Of a stretch of DNA of 23,873 bases, positions 1 to 10,500 are shown in pieces. This DNA is from Spirogloea muscicola (lineage: Eukaryota; Streptophyta; Zygnematophyceae; Spirogloeales; Spirogloeaceae). The notes under the pieces were generated by a model. It was not told where the DNA came from. It searched no databases and saw only the letters and a list, made by a program, of their open reading frames with translations. Location: NCBI GenBank assembly GCA_009602725.1, contig WELB01000001.1, forward strand, positions 360,943 to 384,815, written 5' to 3'. Numbering within the stretch: the first letter of the stretch is position 1; the number at the start of each line of letters is the position of its first letter. A program made the position numbers and the translations under genes.

Positions 1-459
1 GGAGGCGGCGGCGATGGGGAGGACTGCGACGGCGGCGGCGGCGGCGGCGGCGGCGAGGACGGCTGGCTGTGGGGCTCCGGCGGAGGTGGCGCTGACGGCT
101 GGGGAGGCGGCCATGGAGACGGCGGCGGCTGGTCGCGTCGGTGGGGCGACGACTGGCGCTATGGCGGCGGCGGCGGCGGCGGCACCTCGGCGTACCAGGC
201 CGTCTGCTGGCTCTCGCTCACCAAGTGCCTCTACCACGCCATGACCTCGTCGCTGCGGGCCGCCCGGGCCGCCGCCGCCGCCGCCGAAGACGGCGGCGTT
301 GCTGCCGTTGAAGATGCGGGCCTACCCGGCGAGGCCCCAGTTGCCATGATTGGCGGCAGCAGCGGCCGCGGAGGCCTCCGGGAGGCCGTGGCGGTCTGCT
401 CTGCGGCCTTTGAGCGCGCGGAGCTCGCGGGCGCCCGCAACATGACCCTCGTCAGATGA
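1..459 (+). CDS. C-terminal part of a glycine-rich protein, function unknown (5' end outside window)
   Basis: Reading frame 1 is open from the first base to the TGA at 457-459, so about 152 C-terminal residues are visible. The first 70 or so are dominated by Gly with Asp, Trp and Ser, encoded by long GGC runs. Then comes a short Trp/Leu/Cys-containing stretch (about residues 72-83, AYQAVCWLSLTK), an Ala-rich helix-like stretch, and an end rich in Ala, Glu and Gly that finishes in MTLVR. I see no catalytic motif and do not recognise the family. Introns may lie upstream. The GGC runs also keep other frames open, but frame 1 is the one that stays open throughout and gives a coherent Gly/Trp/Asp composition. 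The gene is convergent with the golgin gene. It could be the tail of a plastid or cell-wall glycine-rich protein; that is a guess. Confidence 0.55.
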   Translation, partial: GGGGDGEDCDGGGGGGGGEDGWLWGSGGGGADGWGGGHGDGGGWSRRWGDDWRYGGGGGGGTSAYQAVCWLSLTKCLYHAMTSSLRAARAAAAAAEDGGVAAVEDAGLPGEAPVAMIGGSSGRGGLREAVAVCSAAFERAELAGARNMTLVR

Positions 460-1724
460 TGGTGCTGCGAGCACACCCACCTTGTGTTCTGCAGTGCCCA
501 CCATGGCGACGGCCATGGCCGGCCTCCTACTCTTGTACATACCGACCTCCCATCGCCATTGCTCCACGAGCGCCTGTATGGGCGCTCTATCACCTCTCTC
601 GCTTTGTTGTGAGACGCCCTCAACCTGTACAAAGTACATAGTGCGCCTCCGAGGAGTGAGGCATTTGTCAGATGTCGAGCGCCATGGCGTGCCGGCATGC
701 GCACCTTGGACCAGCCTACCGGTGCTAGTCATTGTTCATCTGTTCCATTGGAATTCGTATATCACGCATTGCCGGGCGCTTGTGTGCCGTCTGTCCCCCC
801 CGGATGCTTTTGCCTGCTTGTTGTTGGAAGCACTCGCCCGCAACTCCTGAGCTTTGGTGATGCATGCGACTCTTGGGATGATCTAGAAATCATTGCAGCT
901 GATGGTTGGCATGCTCCATTTCAGGAGCCTATGGTAGTGTTTGCGTGCTCAATGACAGGGGGCTATGCTAGTGGCGTGCTTGTTGCTTCTCAGAGCCGTA
1001 GGTTTCCCCAAGTATGCTGAAGCGCTCAGAGACATGGAGTTGCCAAATCGACGTGATCATGGTGGTGCTAAGGCTTACTAGAGCAGTTCAGTCCAAAGTT
1101 TTGTCCAACTGCCCAGGCTGGCCTCTACGTTTGAGAGGTGATAAAGCCCCTCCCGTCCAAGAAGGGTGCATGCAGTCTTGGTCCAACTTGCACAGCAAGT
1201 TTTGTGGCTTGCGCTCCAGCTTGTGGCTTCACAAGACTGCCCAAGCATGCGCCAGGTCTCATGGCAGCCTTGCAGCATGGATGAAAGCAGAGGCATAGCC
1301 AAGAGGGTTCAAGAGCTGAGGTCTGCAGCTGCCTCCACATGCACAGACAATGATCGCCGCCTGTGGTAGTGCTGATGCTTGACAGCATTGCAAAAAGGTG
1401 AGGGCCATAGCACATGCATGCATTGAAGCTGGCGATATTCGAGTGCCAGCTCACAGCTGGCGACCTTAGCGGGCCCACCATGCAAGGGTAAGCCCTCGTT
1501 ATAGTCACACAAGTCCAGCCGCTGGCCGAGGGCGTGAGCCACTGGGAGCCCCTGCCGATTCAGTAATACAAAGGCTAAAACTTCTTGCTCCAGCTCGCAA
1601 GCGTAGCACAACAATTGGCACATCCTCTCCAAGAAGTAACTCGGGGTAGCTTGAGAGAGAGAGAGAGAGCAACTCGCTATTTTGGCCCAAAGCTCACTGC
1701 TTGATTGATTCTGATGCATACTGG
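460..1724. other. Convergent intergenic region / 3' UTRs, no confident gene
   Basis: This stretch separates the stop of the glycine-rich gene (+) from the stop of the golgin gene (-). It should hold both 3' UTRs. I found no TGTAA, the usual green-algal polyadenylation signal, in the sense direction of either gene. Several 60-150 codon open frames exist on both strands. The longest (minus, 1309-1764) overlaps the golgin C-terminus in another frame and matches nothing I know. A perfect small hairpin (7-bp arms GCCAGCT/AGCTGGC) sits at 1445-1461. Confidence 0.6.
1653..1669. repeat. (GA)n microsatellite
   Basis: An uninterrupted GA run of about 17 bases lies in the presumed 3' UTR of the golgin gene (CT-rich in its transcript). 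Confidence 0.9.
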
Positions 1725-4700
1725 CTATCGCAGGGCAGTTGCTGTGCGGGAGCTCATGAGCCACACGAGCAGCACCCAGGCATGCAGCAGGCAGAGGTAG
1801 CCTGCGAGCATGGCGCGTGCAGAGGAGCTGCCACGCAGATACCGCGCACCCCCCAAGAAGAGCGAGTCCAGGCCCAGCGCCAGTAGTGAGACCTGGCGCA
1901 TGACGGCGTTCCCTGCGGCGCCCAGCCCAAAGTCTTTACCCGCAAATACTGCCCGCCGGCTCTTGCTGGGCGTGCTGGTCCGCGTCAGACCATACTCGGG
2001 GTCCTCATCGTCTCCATCCCGGTGGTCGAGCATGGCAGCAGCCGCCTTCCGCCGCTTTGACTGCAGCAGGGCTGCCGCAGACTCCTCTTCAAGAGTGTTG
2101 GTGATGGTCTGACCCCATCACAGGATACCCGAGAAAACGTCAGTATGCAAGCAAGACTTGATAGTAAGTCTGTGGCCCTTTCAAGATCTACAAGGTGCAT
2201 GTTGCAAACTAAGAAATGTCCAGCCTCACTGGAAGCTCCACAGCAGAAAGGTTCATTGCCGGCCATGTCATTCCGAGCTCAGACTGGCTAGAGGCCCCAC
2301 CTCAAGGCGCAATGTGAGGGTGGCCTTCTCGCTGGCCAGTGCCTCCACCTGCATCAATATCTGCTCTTCAGACCTCTCCAAGGTGTACACAGTAGCCATG
2401 CTGCCGAGTTGGTTATTGCGTCAGATAAACATCGATTATTACCTCAAATAATCTGCTTCTACACCCGCAGTTGTTGGCAGTACTAATTACTAATTGTTGG
2501 CCGCCGTTGCAATACAATAGCCCGTGATGCACATTTTGTGGCGCTCTGTTGAGAACGTGGCAGTCGTCAGACTGATTCCTGAGTCTACCTGGGATTGCTT
2601 CTGGATCAATTGGTCAATCAGCTGCTTCAGATTCTGCTGGAGGTCAATCTCCAGCGCTGACGGCTGCCGCTGTGCAGACTGCTCAGCCTGCAGCTGTGCT
2701 TCCAGCTCCAGAACCTGGGCATACTCCCAACAGGCCCCAGCATGACAAGTTGCAACCATCCTTGTTGATGCAGGCAAATTTGCAGCACTATCTGAGAACC
2801 ACATGGATTGCTTAAGCTGAAAGCTTGAGCTCAAGTCTGAGCCGCTTCCCTCACCTGTTGTTGCACCTCCTCATACCGGGCATCGAGTACTGCGAGCTCG
2901 TCACTCCTAAGAGACGCCTGCTGGGTATCATGAATCTGCAAGCATTGCTTGCATGTACGGGGATGGTCAGATGATGCAGACTCGATTGTAGGGAGACTGA
3001 AGTTGTACTAAGTCTGGCTGCCCTGTCACTCCTGTACCACTTCAAGGTACACCCTCATCTGACAATGACAGTGAGGGTGTGCCTGAGCGTGTGTATTCAT
3101 GCTCAGGTACACTTACCCCATCCTGCGCCAGTCCTCCATGGCGGAGCTGCTCCAGCTGTGCAATAGAAGATTCGGCCTCTGCTAACTCCTGCTCCATCTC
3201 TGTTGGACAAACTTGAAGGACACTTTAAGCACTTCACTCAGACACACTCCAGCTCTAAATGTAGGAAATACGGCCTTGACAACAAAGCAGGCAGCATGGA
3301 CCTTTGCCACAAACGACCATTCCTGACAGCCTCACCTGCTTGCCTGATCTGACCGGTCTCAATTCTCATCTGGAGACTGCGGACGACAGCCACCTGCGAG
3401 CACAATTGAATAGGGCTTGCATGACGACCAGCTAACCAAACCTCAAGGATCTTTTTGGAATTTCGGGTGGAACGTGCCCAAGGGTGTGATAGACTTACAT
3501 GGCGGTACCAGCCCAAATTCACTTATATGCTGTATGTGGCCCACCTATCAATAGTACACCTGCATCCCTGAGGTCTCATAAAGCAAAACAGTGGAGCTGT
3601 TTGATTGCCATGTTGCGCACCTTCTCGTCCAGAGCACGCTGCGCTGCAGCAAGAGCCTTGGCATGATCTAATGTCTCCGTCTGTCCAACAGCAGCCAAGG
3701 ACAAAGATCAGACCGGCACAATTTCTGCGGATTCTAAGAGCTGTAGCCTGTCTCTTCTTGTTGCCTTCGAACTCTGTAACCCTTGTATCACACGCTTGCC
3801 ACAGTTGTGGCTGCTCATACACGGCAGCCTTTCGTCCTCCAAAGCAATGCTTAAAGCTGAAGTAATCGCCATCGATCATCATTGAGGTGAACAGCGCACC
3901 TCCAGCGACGCCTCTCGCTGCACGGCCTCCAGGCGGGTGCCGCTGTGAGCGTGCTTCTCCACCTGCACGGCCTGCATGCCCTCCAACATGCTCTCCCGCA
4001 GCTTTGCTATCTGCCACATGCGAGGATGATGGAGCCTGCTTGGACGTCACTCAAAGACCTGCGAGCAACAAGACTGTACAGCATCTTCTGCCTACTTCAA
4101 CAAAGTTCTACTTTTTAAGTATCTAAGTTTTCTGAATGTCCAGCTGCCTGCAGCACTATCTAAACAACCAGGACAAAGGATAAGCAAAATACTTGCGCAC
4201 CTCTTTGGCATGCTCCTCGGCAGCCGTCGCAACCTGCCACTTGATACCCTCTCGCGTCTCCTCCAACCGCACCAGCTCCTGCTCCTGCTCCTGCAGTGCC
4301 ACCATCGCAGCGGAGGCAGCCAGGTTCTCCTGCAGCATCGACACAACAAAGCTGTTCAAGAGGGAGCTCAGGACTTACGGTCACTGACATTCTGTGGTTC
4401 TCTGAGCAACTTCTCAAGCAATGCAGGCGCTGTGCGCGCCACACTCTGTCGGAGGTTCCAGCACTGCTCGTGCACCTGCAAGATGCGTCGAGCCAGGGCT
4501 GCGGCCTGGTCAGCCTCCTCCTTGGCGGCCGCAGCGCGGGCCATGGCCTCGTCGGCGCTGTCCTCCTCGTCATCGGAGGACATAGTCGTGCCCGAGGCGG
4601 AGTCGTCGTCGTCGTCATCCTCCTCCTCCTCCTCCTCCTCGTCCTCACCAGCACTGCTGTGCCTGCTGGCCCCATCGCCGTCCAGCAGCCGCAGCCGCTT

Positions 4701-6666
4701 GTCGGTAGCGTCACTGCTCTTCCTCCTGGCCTTGAAGAAGCTGGAGATCCCAATGGGCCCCCCGCCACCACCTCTCGCCGCCGCGCCATTGGCATAGCCC
4801 CGCCGGCCCTGTCGCGGTGGCAGGTCCAGGGGCCTTGCCCGCCCGTCAACATCGCCGCCTGAGGTTTCGCTTGCCGACTGTGTGCCACGCGTCTGGATGC
4901 CCTCAATGTATGCAGCGATGAGGTCGTCGTCCTTGCCCAGCGCCTCATTTGGCCTGCCTGCCGATGCCATCTCTCGGGACGAGCTGCTGGTAGCTGCTGC
5001 CGGTGCATCCGCTGCACCTTCTGTGTACTGCGCAGGCGCGGTAGCTTCTCTGCCGCTCTCCGTAGACACCGCCAACAAGCGGTGGCTGTCGTCCGAGGAC
5101 ATGCCCTGCTCGACGAAGCTGCCATTGCCTGCCTGTGAAGGCAGGGATTCTGCGCCTTCATTCGCATGGCCAGCCATGGGCCCTGCATCGGCCTCCATAA
5201 TAAGTCTAGCAAGGGGGGGTTCCGCCGCGGTGCCATCCTCCGTAGAATCATCCTCCTTTCCCAGGTGCACGTCCTCCTCAGAAGCAGCACCTCCATGGCC
5301 GCCTGTGTATTCGAGGGCGACACCTGCTGTCGAAGCTCTGCTCTCACCATCTGTGACTTTGCCTCTTTCTGTTGCCTCACTAGCACTCTGTGCTGCCGAC
5401 GAGGTGTCAGCAGCGCCGACAAGTGGTGCAGGGCATGCCGTCTGTGCAGACTGCTCGCTGACACCAGCCACAATGGCAGCTGCAGCCCTGCCACCAGAGG
5501 CCGCACCCAGTGCTTGCGCCTGCTGCTGCCTCTCCTCCTGGGAAGCATGGGCGGCATCGCTCGTCCGCGGTGGTCGCAGCGAAGGACCTGCTGCAGCTGC
5601 TGTGGTGGCTTCCGTGACTGCAGGACCAGCGGCGGCGGTACTCCTCCCGGCCTGCGCAGCTGTGTCCTGGACTGTCAGAAGCTTGCTGTCTGGCTTCGCC
5701 GTGACATCAACTGTGTCCGCCCCAATCTGAGAATTTGCTGTAATTGGCGCATCCACGGCGACATGCTCTGTCCTGCCAGGCGCTGCAGCACGGCTCGCTG
5801 CTGCTGGTGCTGCTGCTGGCACCGCCTGGCCTCTGCCCTTCGAGGCTGCATGGCTTCGGAGGGCGCCGCCACCGCCAGCGACTGTCCCAGCGAGACTCCC
5901 GCTGGCCTCCCTGCCTGCCGAGCTCGGCACATCTCTCGCGCGCTGGTCGCCCCGGCCGATGCTTCCCCCAGTGGAGCCGAGCAGGACTCCCCAGTCGTCC
6001 TCCTTGGCAGACTTCGCCGCTCTCAGAGGAGGCTGCCTGGCCGCAAGCCTCGCCCTGCCACTCGTTGCGTAGCCAGCTCCAGACCCATTCCCCGACGTGG
6101 AGGCGGGCCCCGGGCCAGCATCCAAGCGCGGTTCAGAATGGTAAGCACTGACAGTAACTGCGGCCTGGGCGCGGCCATCGGAGCCTGCAAGCGGCGATTG
6201 CTGCTGGCCGTCCGAGTAATACTGGCGGCGGTGTGGCGGTGGCCGCGCGGCGTCGGAGTCCTCCGACTCGCTGCCGCGGCCCGCGGCGTCCGCGTCGCCG
6301 CGCCTTAGGGACCCCGCCGCCTTCTCGTCGATCTGGCAAAGGGCAGCCGGCCAGCAGCAGCGCTGCTCGTGAAGACGATGTAGATAGCTAACGGCGATGG
6401 TAAGGCAGCCTCGTCTCGCCGTGCAACGGGTGCTGCTCCAGCAGCTGCTGGCTCAACAGCTCGGCCGGCAAGGCATCCATGGCCGTCGGCTGCGCCGGCT
6501 CTCGAGAAGCCGGTAGCCTGTCATTCGAGCCGGACGCCGGGAACTGGCCCAGGACAGCACCGAACGGGGCGGCAAGGTCGGCGCGCCTATTCCGCCGCAG
6601 ATGGCGCGAGGCTGGTCGGCGTACCTTGTTGAGGAACGACTCCGCGGCGCGAAGCCAGCCGGCCAT
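1725..6666 (-). CDS. Golgin-84-like Golgi tether (GOLGA5 / plant golgin candidate family)
   Basis: Coiled-coil tether anchored in the Golgi membrane by its C-terminus; the family helps hold stacked cisternae and capture intra-Golgi vesicles. Exons (minus): 6666-6625, 6332-4389, 4329-4201, 4010-3900, 3680-3621, 3393-3336, 3199-3117, 2935-2855, 2714-2589, 2348-2301, 2108-1725, giving about 1021 residues. The N-terminus MAGWLRAAESFLNK joins IDEKAAG, as in plant golgins that start with a W-L-K-A-A-E-D motif. Residues 15-662 are a disordered Ala/Gly/Ser-rich region with a Glu/Asp run near its end. Residues 663-894 are short coiled-coil exons. LIQKQSQVEALASEKATL spans exons 9-10 and matches the conserved block of animal golgin-84 at equal spacing. 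The C-terminus has one membrane segment (about 993-1012, AMLAGYLCLLHAWVLLVWLM), as in the family. Nearly all introns are phase 0. The exon 2 donor (GTCAGT at 4388-4383) was chosen over the better-looking GTAAGT 10 bases downstream because only it keeps the coiled-coil frame. Exon 3/4 borders are slightly uncertain. Confidence 0.92.
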
Positions 6667-7528
6667 GGCGCCCGCACCATCAACGGCCGTCTCCGGTGCC
6701 GCTGCGGCTCCTCGCTCGAGGCAAATGGCCTCCCCGGGTCCGCGCCGCCGCGGCGAGCGCCAGGCCGGCGGCGAGGCCGCGGACGGCCAGCGATGGCGAC
6801 GGCAACGGCGAGCCCTCTGGCGCGGTGGTGGCGGCGGCGGCTGTCACGGCGTAGCCGGCGATTTTAGCGACAACTTGCTGGTGAGTTGTCGGCGGCGTCT
6901 TGACGGCGACCTCCCGCTGAGCTCCGCGCCGAGACCAAGAGACGCCGCTTGGCGGTGGTGGGGCAAATGCTTTCGCGCCGTCGAGGAAGCGACGGCGGCG
7001 CACACCTGCGGAGCGAGCCCGCTCGCTAAACCCACGGTAAGTGCGGTCCGCCTCGCAGACCATTCTCTGGCTTTTGGCTGTTTTCCATGTCCTTTGGCAG
7101 AAGCTCGCTTCTTCTCTGACTTCTCTTCCTGTTAATACATACTTACTTTAGTCGTTCCACTCTAGCGCGTTCGTTCTCCTGGGCTGGACCATCACATCCA
7201 TCGCCCTCTACTGAGCACACCAAATTGAGCACCCAGCGGCCACTTGACTCGCTGTGAGCTTTAGCGCATTTCTGGCCCCCCTTTCGAGTACCAGTACAAT
7301 CTATTTGTCCTGGGTGGCCACTTACAGCCATCACCCTATAGTGGGAAAGCCGTCCGATATACCAAGCTAGACCACCCCGCCGCCTTCCACACGCAAGTTC
7401 CTCCACTGCCATCGTTCTCCGCCACCTCCGCCGCCGCCGCCGCCGCTGCCGCCGCCGCCGCAGGCCCCGCAGCAGGCCGCCACGCCGACAGTACTCGTGG
7501 GAGAGCTCGCCAGCGGCGGCTCGCAGCC
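6667..7528. promoter_or_regulatory. Divergent promoter region between golgin-84 and UBP6
   Basis: The start codons of the two genes face away from each other with 862 bases between them, so both promoters and 5' UTRs must lie here. The golgin-proximal half is GC-rich with many CGG/GCC triplets; the centre (about 7030-7420) is closer to balanced composition. No clear TATA box is visible. Both starts have a purine-free but C-rich leader (GCGCCATGG and GCAGCCATGG). Several open frames on both strands here look like products of base composition and not genes. Confidence 0.6.
7426..7461. repeat. (CCG)n trinucleotide run
   Basis: A nearly pure CCG/GCC run with one CTG interruption, about 70-100 bases upstream of the UBP6 start codon, probably in its 5' leader. 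Confidence 0.85.
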
Positions 7529-10500
7529 ATGGTGAAGGGTGAGCGTGCACCTCGCCAGCCCCCCTTTCCTGACGGAGGCGGGACTGTGGCTTGCTCATAC
7601 CAGGCTCCTTGCCTGACCGAACTCAGTGGCAGTCAGCTGAGACGGACAAGGATCAGTGGGACACTGATCCTCGTCCGCAAGGCCATCAGTCGGTCCGGTT
7701 CACTCGCCGCTGAAGCTACTCGGCTGTCGGGGCGTTGAGTATTCCCAACAAGGCACTCCCGCCACTGGCCCGCATGTCGCAACAACCGAGACAGTTTGCG
7801 TGCTTCTGTGGGCAAGGGGACGCGTCTGCGCGAAGCTGCGCTTGACTAGCCGCCGCCTTGCCCAAATCAGAAGTGGGTTCTGACCAGTGGGAGGCTGCCT
7901 CGAGCGCTCCGTGCGGAGCATCTGTTGTTGGCAGCGCGCCCGTGAAAGTGCTGACGAGATTGGCAAGCTGCCCGGGATTGCATCCATTGCAGTGAGCGTC
8001 AAGTGGCAGAAGGAGCTCTTTGAAGACGTGGAGATCGACACCAGCCAGCCGCCCCTGGTCTTCAAGGGGCAGATGTTTGCCCTGACTGGTGTCGCACCTG
8101 AGCGCCAGAAGATCATGGTCAAGGGAGGCCTTCTCCAGGTGCCTCCTCGTTGTGCACATGACTAACTGGCCAGAGAGTACCAATACTGCTCCACTTTTGG
8201 GAACACGAATCTCGAGCAATGATCCTGGCAATCTTGTTTTTACTCAAGCTGCACTGGAATGAAGCATGTATAACAATCTCTCTTACTACCCGACCTTGTC
8301 TTCTCAAGATTGAGGGTAAAGGTTTGTCAAGAATCTATTCGAATGCGCTTGTTAAAGCCCTGTGCATGCTCTGCAGGATGACGCCGAGTGGTCAAAGGTG
8401 GCCATCAAGGAGGTCAGCTGTTAACAGCACCACCTTTGTCAGCAATTCTTCTCTTTGTAGCCCTGGCTTTCAATTGTTGCATAGCTGTAGCTGGAGCGGC
8501 CTCGTGGTTGCTTTACCAGCAAGGTGCGCACATGCCAGCGAATCAGAAACCCTAAATCCAAGGCACTCTATTGCCGTATAACAGGGTCAAAAGCTGATGA
8601 TGATGGGAACCGCTGATGCCTTGCCGAGCCAGCCAGTAGACAAGACGACTTTTCTGGAGGACTTGCCGCATGAGGAGCAGGAAGCTGCTGCAAACGTGAG
8701 TAACTGCTGCGCTTGGGATGCGCAAGTTCCATAGTCTTGCGGTCGCCAAATTCAATTGCAGAATGTCGTGAGTGCTAAATGGCAATGCAAGTGTTATGGA
8801 CAGTGCTTGTTCCACTTGTAGCTTGCGCCGGTGTACGCAAGATCTTGTCATGATCAGTATCAGAGCAGAGGTTGTCAAGGTGACGGTTGTTAAGCTCTAA
8901 TGATTATCTACAACTTACGCTTTGATATGCCACTGCAGTCGGAGTACAGCGCAGGCTTGATCAATCTGGGAGAAACGTGTTACATGAATTCAACCATCCA
9001 GTGTCTACAACATGTGCCCGAACTAAATTCTGCCCTCAGCCTGTAAGGTCTCCCAGCTTAATGGTGCATGCTTGTACATGGACACTCTTTAAGTTTGTGC
9101 ATCATCAGTCGCGTTCATAAATCCAGAGTTTATTGGCCATAAGCTACATTTTGCACTTGCATTTCTAGTGTGAATGATAGAGCTATTGGCTAATTATTGC
9201 AAACAAGAGCTTGTGTGATCGAAGGATTCAGAGTATTCCTGCTTGTTCTTCTGAACACGTCAAGGGTTATGCAGTAGGAGCTGTAGCTGACTTGGGCAGT
9301 CTGGATCACCCGTGCAGCTATTCGGACGGGTCAGGCATTACCCAGGACAGATCTCATAAGCTCGCGCTGGCAACTCGGGACCTCTTTGTGGAGCTTAAGA
9401 CCAGTCAAAAGCCAGTTGCTCCCTTCCGCTTTACTATGGTCGGTAACCCTTATGGTGCTGACAAGATCAGCCCTGCAAATCCGTATTGCAATCCAACTTG
9501 TGTGTTCGTCGCTGTTCATCTTCATAGTCCTGTAACTTTTGCATCGGCAAACGTTGTCCTGCAGTTCCTGCGGGAGCTGTTTCCTCAATTTGCTGAGACC
9601 GGCGAGGGGGGTGCACCCATGCAGCAGGTATCTCGACATACATTCTGATGTTCTCTTATCACAGCACTACTTCTGAGCACCGCAGTTTTGAGAGTTGTAT
9701 GTCTCCTTGATCTCTTGCATATATGACTGTCAATATCCTGTCTGCATGATGACTTTCATCTGCTGAAGCATTCCTGTACTTCAGTGCCGAATGTAGGAAG
9801 TACTAGCAGGAGAAAATGCTGCAGTAGTCATCCTACAGCTCTGTCGCAATAGGCAGATTCAGTGCATATATCATGTGACCCCATTTTGCACGTAACAGTC
9901 TACCAGCTCTTGCCTCCATACTCGCCAGGATGCAGAGGAGTGTTGGACACAGCTACTTTCCACACTCTCAGAACGCCTGAGATCCAGTAGTGTGAACACA
10001 GCAGGTGCAGGCAGGTGTGGGCACACACAAACATCCCTTTATACTTGATGGTGTGAATATAAAATTACAGTGCTTTAGGGGAAGGCCTACAGGAGGACGC
10101 TCTATGCCAGAATCACAGATAGGTCCACTAGTGACTGTTCGAAGAAAGATTTCAGTTCCAATTTGCCATTGGTCTGCTTAGCTACTATGTACAAAGGAGA
10201 CAGAGAGGGAGGGAGGGAGGGANGACGGAGGAGGGGGGGGGGGGTGCAAGAAGCAGCAGTATGAACTCCATATATGTAGAAAGGAACTGCTGAAGGCTGC
10301 CGCTGGCTCTTACCAGGTTGTCCATATACTTGATACTTGCAGGCTAGCTGACCCAGTCAAGGAGCTGTTCGGCATTGAACTTGTCAGCACGTAAGTCCAT
10401 TCGCTGAGTCCTGAAAACTCAGGAATATAATACCATATGACTATCCATGCCTCCAGTTTGCCTCTAGGCTGCCTGTACGTATCTTATCTCAACTGATGCA

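Noticed and set aside
1309-1764. Minus-strand open frame of 151 codons beyond the golgin stop
   Set aside because: Its start lies within golgin exon 11 in another frame; no recognised domain and no separate promoter space. Kept only as a note.
4160-5557. Long minus-strand open frame (465 codons), Arg/Pro-rich
   Set aside because: Overlaps golgin exons 2 and 3 in another frame; its openness follows from the GC-rich repetitive exon, and the golgin frame has family homology and correct splicing.
4882-5730. Plus-strand open frame of 282 codons (and 5166-6308, 380 codons)
   Set aside because: Antisense of golgin exon 2; Ala/Ser-rich or Cys/Arg-rich mirror of that low-complexity exon, with no motif.
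6479-7135. Plus-strand open frame of 218 codons in the divergent promoter
   Set aside because: Spans the golgin first exon in antisense and the GC-rich promoter; no domain and Arg/Ala-rich composition.
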